The translations under genes and the position numbers were made by a program. DNA of 64,000 bases from Verrucomicrobiota bacterium (lineage in GTDB: Bacteria > Verrucomicrobiota > Verrucomicrobiia > Limisphaerales > UBA8199): assembly GCA_003176045.1 (NCBI GenBank), contig PSRM01000182.1:1-64000 (forward strand), read 5' to 3'. The notes beneath the pieces were generated by a model. It was not told the DNA's origin. It saw nothing but the letters and a program-made list of their open reading frames with translations, and did no database searches. Position 1 is the stretch's first letter; the number at the start of each line of letters is the position of its first letter. This document shows positions 26,136 to 34,495 of the stretch, in pieces.

Positions 26136-26806
26136 GGTTGAATCGAAGGGGTCAGGATTGCAGCGACAAAACGCTTGCCACGAAATTTGTTGCAAGCCAA
26201 TAGAAGTCTCGATACGCCCCCTGACAGAGTGCACGCGGCAAGGACGGTTGGGCGGGGAGCGAGGGCGGCGGTCTTTCGGCGAGCCAGATTGAGGAGCTTG
26301 GCGCTGATTCTCAGGCCCACTTGCCTGGCTGCAGCATCATTAATCTCGAACTTCACTTTCTTGTCTTCGATTAAAAAATTGATCACGCCGCCGGCGGCTG
26401 TAAAACCCTCCATCTTGCCTACGGTCAAGACGGGCGCTCCCTTGAGGCCGCTGAGCAGCTCGGCCAGGCGCTTCTGGTCGGAGTTTCCGGTGAACAGGAT
26501 GTGGCAGGCGCGAGCGTCTGTGATCGGCCGCGAATCCAGGCGCATCATGCGAAGCCCTCGCCCCTGAACGGTTTTATTTCGAATGATTGCTTCCAGTTCC
26601 GCGGCGAGCGGATCTGCGTTTAACACCCCGATCACTACCGGGCTATCCGGTCCCGAGAACGCCGCTGGCGGCCACGCCACAAATTCGGCGAAGTGATACA
26701 AGTAGGCCGCTTCGACCTGATATTCGGAGGTGGCCGCCTCCTGGGCGCCAGCAGTAAAATCCCGCAGGGACGCGGCAATGAGCAAAGCAAATAAGGGGAA
26801 TCTCAT
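26132..26806 (-). CDS. YfiR-family (DUF4154) periplasmic regulator
   Basis: 224 residues with a signal peptide (FPLFALLIAASLRDFTAGAQ). The DUF4154/YfiR core is recognisable: YQVEAAYLYHFAEFVAWP, VIGVLNADPLAAELE, CHILFTGNSDQKRLAELL, VLTVGKMEGFTAAGGVINFLIEDKKVKFEINDAAARQVGLRISAKLLNLA. In YfiBNR systems YfiR is a periplasmic repressor that binds the CHASE8 sensor of YfiN. Here the next gene (4-bp overlap) encodes a CHASE8-like histidine kinase, so the same interaction is likely with kinase output. The 45 residues after LLNLARRK have no family counterpart and may be a read-through extension. Expressed with the TonB receptor gene 28 bp upstream. Confidence 0.88.
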   Translation of the reverse strand: MRFPLFALLIAASLRDFTAGAQEAATSEYQVEAAYLYHFAEFVAWPPAAFSGPDSPVVIGVLNADPLAAELEAIIRNKTVQGRGLRMMRLDSRPITDARACHILFTGNSDQKRLAELLSGLKGAPVLTVGKMEGFTAAGGVINFLIEDKKVKFEINDAAARQVGLRISAKLLNLARRKTAALAPRPTVLAACTLSGGVSRLLLACNKFRGKRFVAAILTPSIQP

Positions 26807-26834
26807 GGTGCTCAGTGCTCTGGGCCTTGCTCTT

Positions 26835-28856
26835 TCATCGTTTCCCGCCGAACTGCCATGTTATTTGGCCATAGATTCCCCAGGGCACTTCCGTTCTTTG
26901 TGTGCCAACAAAAGTGGGAGCAAACTCGCCGTGATGGTCGTGCAAGAGGTTTTGGCCGACTACTGCCAACTCGAGGTCCGGCCTGGCGTGCCAGGCGAGA
27001 CGGACGTCCAGGGCGACATAACTTTTCACGCTCAGCGCGGGCAGCTCGTCCACGTATCGCAGATTGGCGTCCAACGCCAGCCGCCACGGCAAGTCCATCG
27101 AAGAGCGTAGGGCGGCCTGTTGTTGAGGGCTGTTCCCTTCCTCAAACGCGACGGAAGTCGTGTCGGTGCTGTCCGAAGCTGTGTGCAGATGCATTTTCAA
27201 TAAGCTGTAGGCCGGGCGCAAACGCCACCAATCACAGACCTGCCATACGGCGGCCAACTCGAAGCCGTAAGTATAGCCATGAAGCTTGTTGTCCAGTGTT
27301 ACAGGAATGAAAATTGGAATGGGCCCAGGCCCGGGCGCAAAGGGCGCGCCTGTTTCCTGGCTGCGGAGGCGGTCGTAGTCGTTGTAGAACGAGGCCAGGT
27401 CGAAGGACAGATCAGGTCGCGGCTGAATCCGGTAGCCCAGCTCGTAGGCGGTTAAAGCGTCCGAGTGATAATCGGGGTTGCCGGAAATCTGGATCACCAC
27501 AGGCGTCGGTGGCCTGGGCTGGTGCAACAAGACATCTTCGTCGGCCTGTGAAGGCGTGCGCACCGCGCGGGAAACCGCGGCCCAAATCGTCTGGTTCGCG
27601 CTGGGCGTCCAGAGCAGGCGTCCGTTGGGTTGGACTTCGAACCCAGTGAAATCGTTGTGTTCGAGTTTTGTGCCTAGCGTAAAACGCAACCGGTCCGGAA
27701 CTACCGACAGTTCATCCTGAACAAATCCGCTGAACCAGTGCAGTGCTTTATCAGGTGGGTTGAAAGAAACGGTGGGCGTTGGGGCCGTGCGATTTGCGCT
27801 GAACCGGTAGGCCAGACCCCACATCACATCGTTTCGCTGGCCCAGTGCGAAACGGTGCTGCGCATCTATATCAAAGGTGTCCCGGGTTTCCTTGAAGATG
27901 ACTGTGTCCTGCCTCGTCCGATCGTAATACATCTGTAGTGTGAAGTCGGACGAGTCGGAAATCCGGTGCGTCCATCGGCCCAGCACGTTGCCGCCATAGG
28001 TCCGATAATCATCCTGATGCGTGACCTGGTAGAAGGTTGGGAAATTGGATGGCGCATAGTTGGTGAAGGTTTGATTGGCTATGCTCGAGTAAATGTCGCC
28101 CTGGAGGGTAAACAGGTTTCCGCTCTGCTGCGTCAGGTCGTAGTCCATGCGAAATCCGCCCTGGCCCTTTTGCCAACTGTCGTCCGCTGAACTGCCGTCC
28201 GGAAGAACCGAATCAGCGCGATTAAAGTACTTTCCGTACACCCGCACATAGAGGTCCTGGGCAGGCTCAAAGCCGTATCGCACCCCGGCAAAACCACGTT
28301 CTTCATTGCCTCCGCCTGCTGTGACCAACAGCCCCTGGGTGTCCTTTGCAGATTTTGTAATAATATTAATGACACCGTTCACCGCATTTGCGCCCCACAG
28401 GCTGGCGCCCGGGCCGCGGATGACCTCGATGCGATCAATGTCTTCCATCAAGGTATCCTGCACGTTCCAAAAAACGCCGGAGAACAACGGGGTATAGAGA
28501 CTGCGCCCGTCCTGGAGAACGAGGAGTTTGTTTGCAAAAATGTCGTTGAAGCCTCGGGCGCTGATGGCCCATTGCTGCTGGTCTGCCTGCGCCACGTCCA
28601 GCCCTGGAATCAGCCGAAGCGCCTCGGGAATGCTCGTCGCGCCGGAACGATGGATGTCCTCCTGGGTCAGCACCGCGATGGCCGCCGGCGTGGCCGAGAG
28701 TTTCTCCGGCCGCTTGCTGGGTGTGTACACCTGAATATCCAGCAGCTTCTCGATCGGCAAGTCCGCGAGATCCTTTTTGTCAGGCCCATTTTCCTGCGAC
28801 CGCCCGGCAAAAGCAACACCCAGCAGGAAGGCCAGTACAACTGTAATGGCTTTCAT
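26835..28856 (-). CDS. TonB-dependent outer-membrane receptor
   Basis: 673 residues with a signal peptide (ITVVLAFLLGVAFAGRSQ). A short N-terminal stretch (LADLPIEKLLDIQVYTPSKRPEKLSATPAAIAVLTQEDI) leads into the plug domain (GATSIPEALRLIPGLDVAQ, ARGFNDIFANKLLVLQDGRSLYTPLFSGVFW, IEVIRGPGASLWGANAVNGVINIITK). A 22-stranded barrel follows, ending in VGTQRTEVPWGIYGQITWQF with a C-terminal aromatic residue. The 'LPIEKLLDIQVYTPSK' opening is typical of the TonB receptors that lie beside DUF4154 and kinase genes. The substrate is not evident. Transcribed first in a three-gene operon with the YfiR-like gene and the hybrid kinase, so it may couple ligand arrival to signalling. Confidence 0.93.
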   Translation of the reverse strand: MKAITVVLAFLLGVAFAGRSQENGPDKKDLADLPIEKLLDIQVYTPSKRPEKLSATPAAIAVLTQEDIHRSGATSIPEALRLIPGLDVAQADQQQWAISARGFNDIFANKLLVLQDGRSLYTPLFSGVFWNVQDTLMEDIDRIEVIRGPGASLWGANAVNGVINIITKSAKDTQGLLVTAGGGNEERGFAGVRYGFEPAQDLYVRVYGKYFNRADSVLPDGSSADDSWQKGQGGFRMDYDLTQQSGNLFTLQGDIYSSIANQTFTNYAPSNFPTFYQVTHQDDYRTYGGNVLGRWTHRISDSSDFTLQMYYDRTRQDTVIFKETRDTFDIDAQHRFALGQRNDVMWGLAYRFSANRTAPTPTVSFNPPDKALHWFSGFVQDELSVVPDRLRFTLGTKLEHNDFTGFEVQPNGRLLWTPSANQTIWAAVSRAVRTPSQADEDVLLHQPRPPTPVVIQISGNPDYHSDALTAYELGYRIQPRPDLSFDLASFYNDYDRLRSQETGAPFAPGPGPIPIFIPVTLDNKLHGYTYGFELAAVWQVCDWWRLRPAYSLLKMHLHTASDSTDTTSVAFEEGNSPQQQAALRSSMDLPWRLALDANLRYVDELPALSVKSYVALDVRLAWHARPDLELAVVGQNLLHDHHGEFAPTFVGTQRTEVPWGIYGQITWQFGGKR

Positions 28857-29358
28857 TTAAATTACCGAAATACGCCCTTTTTAAGCAGCTTATGTGCCCC
28901 TGTCCGGGGCCGGCGGCGTCTCGCCAGCGAGACGATTCATTGGGGGTTAGTATTCCGTCTGTGCAGCCGTGGTGGGAGTAGATCAGTAGCGGTTGGCAAG
29001 GGGTAGCTGTCCCATTTCGAGACACGCGCAAGCATTGGCTCAAACAGAACTCCGCTTGAACTCTCGCATCAGACGGAATGTGCCGAACTCCACACGGTTG
29101 CCGCGGCAGGGGCGTACGGATTTCGCGAAGCGTCTTGGAGTGCGCTCCCGAGCCATCAGGGGCGCTTTGGATCCTCTGGCAGAAAAAGCCAAAGCGGCAC
29201 AGGAGTACAGGAGTGCCGCACTCCAAGACGCTTCGCGCGGCACGACGCGTACGGACTTCGCGAAGCGTTGAGCGGCATTCCCGCGCTTTCGTCTTTCAGC
29301 CGTCAATCACCCCGGCTTTGCTTGAACCTGCCCGTTTCGCCCTTTAGGATGCTCGCCG
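28857..29358. other. Divergent intergenic region with palindromic element
   Basis: These 502 bases separate the TonB receptor gene (minus) from the RNB gene (plus). The only recognisable structure is the inverted-repeat element at 29111-29268. The track ORFs here are translations of that palindrome. Promoters for both genes should lie here. Confidence 0.55.
29111..29268. repeat. Palindromic element with 21-bp perfect inverted repeat and flanking direct repeats
   Basis: GCGAAGCGTCTTGGAGTGCG occurs at 29125-29144 and its exact complement at 29217-29236 (21 bp counting one more base). Outside it lie two near-identical copies of GCGTACGGATTTCGCGAAGC (29112-29131 and 29248-29267). Related TTGGAGTGCGC inverted repeats occur at 38701-38800 and inside a gene at 53644-53733, so this is a dispersed family. 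Confidence 0.75.
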
Positions 29359-30822
29359 ATGACGACCGCTCCCATTGATCTTCGCGCCCGAGCGCGCCAG
29401 GCGGTGATTGCCGCAGGGTTCCATCCGGATTTTCCACCCGATGTGCTGCGTGAGGTGCAGGCACTTCGGGAGAGAGGACAGAGGACAGAGGTCCAGGCGC
29501 GGGATTTGCGCGCGATGCTGTGGTCCTCGATTGATAACGATACCTCACGCGATCTGGACCAGGTGGAATTTGTTGAAAAACTCGCGAATGGCACGGTGCG
29601 GTTGCTGGTTGGAATTGCCGACGTGGACGGGTCGGTGCCAAAAGGCTCTGCCACTGATCGTGAAGCGGGTGCGGATACGATCTCTGTTTATACGGGCGTG
29701 GCGACCTTTCCCATGCTGCCCGCAGAGCTTTCGAACGACATGACCTCGTTGGTGGGCGGGCAGGACCGGCCCTCCATTGTCATCGAGGTTCGCATCAATG
29801 ATTCCGGAGAGGCCATTGGGCACGAGATTTATCCGGCCTTGCTGCACAACAAGGCGAAACTTGCATACAGCTCCACCGGCGCCTGGCTGGAAGGGCGCGG
29901 CCCGATGCCTGAAGCCATCGCTAATGTTCCCGGCATGGAGCAACAACTGCGGCTTCAACAGGAAACATGCGAGCGGCTGCGTGGTTTGCGCAAGGCGCAT
30001 GGCGCCCTGACGTTCGGCTCGATCGAGGCAATGCCGGTGATGGACGGTGGCCAGGTAAAGGAGATGGCCATACGGCAACACAACGTAGCCGAAGATATCA
30101 TCGAGAGTTTCATGGTGACCGCGAACGTGGCCATGGCCCGGTTTCTTAAAGAGAAAGGGTCCCTTTCGATCCGGCGCGTGGTCAGGACCCCCAAACGCTG
30201 GGACCGCATCCAGGCCATCGCGGCCCAGTTCGGCACGAAACTTCCGGCGACGCCGGACCCGCGCGCTCTTTCAGAGTTCCTGGATGCCAGGAAGACAGCC
30301 GATCCGGACCATTTTCCGGACCTGTCACTTTCGATCGTGAAACTGCTTGGGCCCGGTGAATACATCGTCGAGCCGGCCGGCGCTGAAAGCACGGGCCATT
30401 TCGGTCTGGCGCTGCATGATTACACTCACTCCACCGCGCCGAATCGGCGCTACGCCGATCTAATAACTCAGCGTCTGCTTAAGGCCACCTCAGGCAAGGG
30501 CCCGGCGCCGTATTCAGGAGAGGAGCTGAGCGCGATTGCCGCGCATTGCACCGAGCGCGAGGACGCCGCGCGAAAAGTCGAGCGCCTGATGCGCAAAGTG
30601 GCGGCCGCCAGCCTGCTCAGCCAGCGGATCGGGGAAACATTTGATGGCATCATCACCGGCGCCTCGCCAAAAGGCACCTGGGTGCGCCTGCTCAAGTTCC
30701 CGGCCGAAGGCCGAGTGGTCCATGGCGCGCAAGGCATTGATGTCGGGGATAAAGTGCGGGTCCGGTTGGCAACGGTGGATGTCTGGAAAGGGTTTATTGA
30801 TTTTGATAGGGTTGGGGGATAA
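29359..30822 (+). CDS. RNB-domain exoribonuclease (RNase II/R family)
   Basis: 487 residues dominated by an RNB catalytic domain, which degrades RNA 3' to 5' with Mg2+ in the cytoplasm. The active-site region reads LWSSIDNDTSRDLDQVEF (acidic residues coordinating metal), followed by VGIADVDGSVPKGSATDREA, FPMLPAELSNDMTSLV and the signature FGLALHDYTHSTAPNRRYADLITQRLL. The C-terminal part (FDGIITGASPKGTWVRLL ... GDKVRVRL) is an S1-like RNA-binding fold. It is shorter than RNase R because the N-terminal cold-shock domains are missing, as in several short RNB proteins. Between residues 34 and 45 (LRERGQRTEVQA) lies an in-frame heptamer array (GAGGACA units at 29472-29492). ATG 29359 follows AGGATG. 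Confidence 0.92.
   Translation: MTTAPIDLRARARQAVIAAGFHPDFPPDVLREVQALRERGQRTEVQARDLRAMLWSSIDNDTSRDLDQVEFVEKLANGTVRLLVGIADVDGSVPKGSATDREAGADTISVYTGVATFPMLPAELSNDMTSLVGGQDRPSIVIEVRINDSGEAIGHEIYPALLHNKAKLAYSSTGAWLEGRGPMPEAIANVPGMEQQLRLQQETCERLRGLRKAHGALTFGSIEAMPVMDGGQVKEMAIRQHNVAEDIIESFMVTANVAMARFLKEKGSLSIRRVVRTPKRWDRIQAIAAQFGTKLPATPDPRALSEFLDARKTADPDHFPDLSLSIVKLLGPGEYIVEPAGAESTGHFGLALHDYTHSTAPNRRYADLITQRLLKATSGKGPAPYSGEELSAIAAHCTEREDAARKVERLMRKVAAASLLSQRIGETFDGIITGASPKGTWVRLLKFPAEGRVVHGAQGIDVGDKVRVRLATVDVWKGFIDFDRVGG
29472..29492. repeat. Heptamer array inside the RNB gene
   Basis: Three 7-bp units, GAGAGGA, CAGAGGA and CAGAGGT, in one phase, encoding RGQRTEV before the catalytic domain. Three units (21 bp) keep the frame. 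Confidence 0.65.
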
Positions 30823-30853
30823 AAAGGGGATTCGCGTGAATGGACGGTGGTAT

Positions 30854-30927
30854 GGAGCGCCGAATTCCATTTCGGCGAGGAGGTAAGGCGATGCGCGTGT
30901 TCGCGCCGAAAAGGAGTTCGGCGCTCC
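30854..30927. repeat. Palindromic element, 24-bp arms
   Basis: GGAGCGCCGAATTCCATTTC... at 30854-30877 pairs with ...GGAGTTCGGCGCTCC at 30904-30927 with two mismatches, leaving a 26-base centre. Each arm is itself a hairpin (CGCCGAA/TTCGGCG). A separate hairpin (GCCGACTTCCAGTCGGC) follows near 30975. Confidence 0.65.
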
Positions 30928-31057
30928 TTAGAGTTGGGCCGGCGTCTGTGGCGCATGTTTCCAACCTGCTGTATCGCCGACTTCCAGTCGGCAGACTTAC
31001 CTCCGGCTCAGTGTGCGAATCCATTCAATTAGAGCCTCGTCACCTCGGCTGCTACCA

Positions 31058-31777
31058 TTATTTTACACCCGATGGGGCGGGCGAGACGCTTGCCCTGCTT
31101 TGGGCCAATTGCAGATGGGTCAGCGCGTAGAGCATCAGGTAGGAAACAAACAGGAACGCTGCGAACATCATTGGAAAAGCCACACTGTTCAAGTGGCCCG
31201 TCGGTCGGAGAGCTAGTGAACCGATGCCATGATAGAGGGCGATTGGCTTCAGGAGAACGTCCCAACTGTTGAACCGGAGGAACCGCCCCAGATAGATCCC
31301 AATGGCGCTCAGACTGGCAACGACAACAATGAAACCCCAGCTCGCCAAACGTCCGGCAATTTCGATAACAAGGGACTGCATCAGAAACAACGACAGAAAG
31401 CCCAAAACCAAACCTGTCACCGCCGAAAGCATAATCAGCGTCAGGTCCACCCAAAAATAGTGGAAGTAACCTGTCGTGAGATGGATGACATCCGTGAAGA
31501 TGTAGGGTGCATTCGGAAAAAAGAGCAGCCACGCGGCACCGACTGCCCAGAAGCGCCATTTGCGAGCGCCGCATTGGCGGTATTCATCATAAGCCAAAAG
31601 AGCAAACGCCAGTGGCATCCACGCCAGGAAAAGATTCCAAACCAGGTAAGCCGAGTACCATTCGCGCGTCCAGATGATGCGCGCCACCACCAGCAGCACA
31701 CTTACGGCGGATGCGAAAGTCAGCGCCAGAACCGGAAAAGCGGTTTGAGGTTTTAAAGCAAGTTTCAATAATTTCAT
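31058..31777 (-). CDS. DUF1361 integral membrane protein
   Basis: 239 residues with six or seven hydrophobic helices. The segment LAWMPLAFALLAYDEYR ... WLLFFPNAPYIFTDVIHL is the recognisable DUF1361 signature (PNAPYI-TD-IHL). The family is widespread in bacteria and its function is not established. The start ATG 31777 opens a short basic N-terminus before the first helix. The C-terminal tail QLAQSRASVSPAPSGVK abuts a half copy of the AGCCGAGGTAACGAGGCTC palindrome family (31031-31055). It stands alone, downstream of a clover-leaf palindrome. Confidence 0.85.
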   Translation of the reverse strand: MKLLKLALKPQTAFPVLALTFASAVSVLLVVARIIWTREWYSAYLVWNLFLAWMPLAFALLAYDEYRQCGARKWRFWAVGAAWLLFFPNAPYIFTDVIHLTTGYFHYFWVDLTLIMLSAVTGLVLGFLSLFLMQSLVIEIAGRLASWGFIVVVASLSAIGIYLGRFLRFNSWDVLLKPIALYHGIGSLALRPTGHLNSVAFPMMFAAFLFVSYLMLYALTHLQLAQSRASVSPAPSGVK

Positions 31778-31923
31778 ACAGTGACTTCCAAAGTACGGTT
31801 GCGGCTCATGACTTAGACCTCGAATGGCCCTGTTGCGCTCAATTTACCCGAGGGCTCCAGCCTCGGGAGCAGGATCCAGGCCACACGGACGCCGGATTCA
31901 CGCAGGGCCAATGACAAACTCCA

Positions 31924-32045
31924 CTGTAGGGCAGGCTTTCGAGCCTGCCGGTTCAGGGGGCTTTTCAGCCCCCTGAACCATGGCCTTCCAGGTTCGCGGC
32001 GCTGGAAAGCGCCGCAACCGGCAGGCTGGAAGGCCTGCCCTACAG
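31924..32045. repeat. Clover-leaf palindromic element, copy 1
   Basis: Outer arms CTGTAGGGCAGGCTTTCGAG... and ...GGAAGGCCTGCCCTACAG are complementary. Inside are two further hairpins, one built on GGTTCAGGGGGC/GCCCCCTGAACC and one on GGTTCGCGGCGC/GCGCCGCAACC. The whole would fold as a multi-branched structure of about 120 bases. A second copy with the two inner hairpins in the opposite order lies at 61884-62002. Confidence 0.8.
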
Positions 32046-32068
32046 ACTTTGTCACCAGCGCTGCATCT

Positions 32069-32305
32069 TCACCTCCTCTGATCTTTCTGGCCAAATCGTT
32101 CCGCGGCCGCGAGGAGCATCGCGCCCAGAAAAACCGCCGTGCCGATGAAAAATAATGCCACGGCCACCAGCACGAAGGAATCGCTCTTTGGTTCAGAAAG
32201 AGCCGGACCGAGAATTGTCAGGCCTCCAACTCCGAAGCAGAGGAACGACAAAACAGCAGCGATACGGAGCAAATGTTTCATAGTCGTGTTGGTCGCGTAA
32301 AACAT
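32069..32305 (-). CDS. Small two-helix membrane protein
   Basis: 78 residues (70 if started at ATG 32281, MKHLLRIAAV). Two transmembrane segments are visible: LLRIAAVLSFLCFGVGGLTIL and SFVLVAVALFFIGTAVFLGAML, with a short basic tail (RFGQKDQRR). The 32305 ATG overlaps the stop of the ferritin-like gene in a TAATG arrangement, which suggests coupled translation. No family is recognised. The tail ends next to the clover-leaf palindrome. Confidence 0.6.
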   Translation of the reverse strand: MFYATNTTMKHLLRIAAVLSFLCFGVGGLTILGPALSEPKSDSFVLVAVALFFIGTAVFLGAMLLAAAERFGQKDQRR

Positions 32306-33042
32306 TAGCCCGGCAAAATCCGCGCAAATCGAGCGGAAACCGGTGTCGGTGCGCGGCTCAGAATGGCGGCGGCCACTTCATCAAAGAGCAAGCCGCAGTC
32401 CCACCAAAAAGTTGTGGCCGAGACCCCGACTGCCCGGAGGATGGTTCGATGATCGACTATGACCACAAGGCAGGCAGCTCGAAAGACCAACCGCCAGACT
32501 AGCCGCAGCAATGCGCGTTCGGGCAGGGACAGCGAGACAAGGGCCGCCTGGAGGAAATCCACGTGAAAGCCCAGGTGCCCATCTTCGTCATGGAGAATCT
32601 GCGAAAACACAGCCTTCAGCGCCGGGTCATCGAATCGATCGCGCAAAGCACGGAAATACCGTTTGGCGATCATCTCCGGAATTAGCAACACCAGCAACTC
32701 GTGCCGGAGGCCGAACAAACGGCGCAAAAGAATGAAGCAACCGTCGCTCCAGTGCATCTTGAGCAAGGGCGCGTTCTGTTTTTGCAAAATGCAGGCCATG
32801 AGCCGCGCATGTTCCTGTTCTTCCTTGATGAATAACTCAATGGCCGCCTGGTAAGCAGGGTCACCCGTCGTGGCGGCATGGCTGCGCAAATGGTTGCCCT
32901 CGCCGCTTTCTCCGACCTGGAACCGCTGCAGCGAGCGGATCAGCGGCGCGCGTAACGCGTGGGCGAGTTCGATTGGTTTCTGCCAGTCAATTTCAGCTCG
33001 ATGGGTACGGTTGTGTTCGAAATAGTTCAGCCAGTTCTTCAT
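32305..33042 (-). CDS. Ferritin-like diiron-domain protein
   Basis: A 245-residue helical protein with the spacing of carboxylate/histidine ligands expected for a ferritin-like diiron site: FIKEEQEHARL (ExxH) about residue 90, an acidic segment LIPEMIAKRYF, and ILHDEDGHLGFHVDF (ExxH) about residue 152. The C-terminal third is hydrophobic (LLRLVWRLVFRAACLVVIV). It resembles uncharacterised ferritin-like or oxidase proteins rather than storage ferritin, so a redox or oxygenase role is an inference. It is followed by the small membrane protein with overlapping start and stop. Confidence 0.72.
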   Translation of the reverse strand: MKNWLNYFEHNRTHRAEIDWQKPIELAHALRAPLIRSLQRFQVGESGEGNHLRSHAATTGDPAYQAAIELFIKEEQEHARLMACILQKQNAPLLKMHWSDGCFILLRRLFGLRHELLVLLIPEMIAKRYFRALRDRFDDPALKAVFSQILHDEDGHLGFHVDFLQAALVSLSLPERALLRLVWRLVFRAACLVVIVDHRTILRAVGVSATTFWWDCGLLFDEVAAAILSRAPTPVSARFARILPG

Positions 33043-33083
33043 AGTCCGATTCCTCCCGGTCGTGCAGACGTTGTGAAATAATT

Positions 33084-33168
33084 GTAGGAGCCGAGGTAAC
33101 GAGGCTCTAATTTTTTTGTACCCTGCTTGTGCACAAGGATTTCAGAGCCTCGTTACCTCGGCTGCTAC
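33084..33168. repeat. AGCCGAGGTAACGAGGCTC palindrome, copy 1
   Basis: Arms GAGCCGAGGTAACGAGGCTC (33088-33107) and the complementary GAGCCTCGTTACCTCGGCTG... (33145-33164) flank a T-rich centre. A second full copy lies at 50700-50782 and a single half at 31031-31055. Confidence 0.8.
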
Positions 33169-33221
33169 GGGGGTTTTGGATTTCTTCACAGCTTGATTTC
33201 ATAGGTATCGAATATTTCCAG

Positions 33222-34109
33222 CTAGGTTGTGAGTGCCGGCAATTGAGCGGATTCCGTTTGAAAACGTTCATGTTTCGCAGCGTAATTCTTTAGCCAGCGT
33301 TGTATGGCTGAAATAGTTGAATCGGGCGTGGACGTCCCTGCAGTAATTCCTACCGTCTGGGCGTTGATAAACCATTCCTCGCACAAGTCCGCCGCCGTTT
33401 GCACGTGAAACACGCGAGCACAGTATCGCCGGCAGGTTTTAACCAATTCCTGCGTGTTATTGCTGTGGGCTCCCCCGATTACAACAACTACGTCCGATTG
33501 CTCCGCCAGTCCCATGGCGGCGGTTTGTCGCTGCTTGGTGGGCCGGCAAACCGTGTCAATGAAACGCACTTCGGACTCAGGAAACCGCTGGCGGATCAGT
33601 TCCACCAGCTCCTCAACCCTCTCGATGGGCTGGGTAGTTTGCGCGGCCACTCCAAACTTCTTTCGTTCCCTGAGCGCCAGCACATCCTCGGCGGACAGCA
33701 CCACATCAAATTCTGCCAAATCTTCGGTAATTCCTCTTACTTCAACGTGGTCCCTTTTGCCTATGATCACCGGGTGGTATCCCTCCCGCACTAGCATCGC
33801 GACGGCCTGATGGGCTACGTGGACCAATGGGCATGTTGCCTCCCTCACCTTAAGCCCTCGGCTTCGGGCGCGCTCCAGAGCCTTTTCGGAGGCGCCGTGG
33901 GCCGTGATCATTACGGCTTTGGTCTGCACCTCGGCTGCGTGCTGCGAAACCCGAATTCCCCGGCGCCGCAGGTCCGCAAGAACGGTTTCATTGTGGACCA
34001 GGTCCCCCAGAATCGTCATCGGCCCCGCTTTGGACTGCTCCAGCGCCAGCGCAATGGCGTCCCTTACCCCAAAACACATGCCCAGATGCTCTGCCAAAAT
34101 CACTCTCAT
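33222..34109 (-). CDS. ispH: 4-hydroxy-3-methylbut-2-enyl diphosphate reductase
   Basis: 295 residues catalysing the last step of the MEP pathway, reduction of HMBPP to IPP and DMAPP, with a [4Fe-4S] cluster. The three cluster cysteines sit in GMCFGV (Cys12), EATCPLVH and IDTVCRPT. Other family motifs are VHNETVLADLRRRGI, ITAHGAS, AQTTQPIERV, GGAHSNNTQELV and GITAGTSTPD. The length is close to the family norm of about 300. It is flanked by palindromes and appears monocistronic. The MEP pathway is usual in this phylum. The assignment is secure. Confidence 0.95.
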   Translation of the reverse strand: MRVILAEHLGMCFGVRDAIALALEQSKAGPMTILGDLVHNETVLADLRRRGIRVSQHAAEVQTKAVMITAHGASEKALERARSRGLKVREATCPLVHVAHQAVAMLVREGYHPVIIGKRDHVEVRGITEDLAEFDVVLSAEDVLALRERKKFGVAAQTTQPIERVEELVELIRQRFPESEVRFIDTVCRPTKQRQTAAMGLAEQSDVVVVIGGAHSNNTQELVKTCRRYCARVFHVQTAADLCEEWFINAQTVGITAGTSTPDSTISAIQRWLKNYAAKHERFQTESAQLPALTT

Positions 34110-34186
34110 ACTGACTTACTTTGTATCACAAAGTAAAAGAGTGTCAATAGGGGTTTTTGTTCAAAAAAACATTGTAGCAGCCGATT

Positions 34187-34495
34187 CTATTTCGGCTTAT
34201 TTTGCCGAATGATCTGCTCGAGCAGGTTAATATAGTCACTAAAGGCCCTTTTCCCCGCCGCTGTGAGTGAACACGTGGTATGCGGCCGATTGTTTTGGAA
34301 AGATTTGGTTACGGACAGATAACCAGCCTCCTGAAGAGTACGGATATGGGTCGTGAGATTGCCGTCGGTCATCCCGAGGGCATCCCGCATCTCCGTAAAG
34401 GAAAGCTCAGGCGAGGCGGCGAGCATGGACATGATGGCCAGCCGCCCTTTCTCGTGAATGATGCGATCGAGCTGAAGGAAGGGTTCCGGGTTCAC
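34187..34495 (-). CDS. Winged-helix transcriptional regulator (ArsR/MarR-like)
   Basis: 102 residues forming a single winged helix: RLAIMSMLAASPELSFTEMRDALGMTDGNLTTHIRTLQEAGYLSVTKSFQNNRPHTTCSLTAAGKRAFSDYI. The pattern is that of the short HTH regulators often encoded beside, and controlling, a membrane protein gene. GTG at 34495 overlaps the stop of the upstream membrane protein gene in a GTGA arrangement, so translation is probably coupled. The last residues run into a sequence containing GTAGCAGCCGA, related to the 33084 palindrome. The ligand is unknown. Confidence 0.85.
   Translation of the reverse strand: MNPEPFLQLDRIIHEKGRLAIMSMLAASPELSFTEMRDALGMTDGNLTTHIRTLQEAGYLSVTKSFQNNRPHTTCSLTAAGKRAFSDYINLLEQIIRQNKPK

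Noticed and set aside
29040-29306. ORFs on both strands upstream of the RNB gene
   Set aside because: They are translations of the inverted-repeat element. Both strands are open because the arms are complementary.
31813-32094. 93-residue minus-strand ORF
   Set aside because: It is the translation of the clover-leaf palindrome and its flanks.
34170-34200. Terminator after the winged-helix gene
   Set aside because: AGCCGA...TCGGCT could form a hairpin, but it overlaps the gene's own 3' end and the T-run is about ten bases away, so I do not list it as a terminator.
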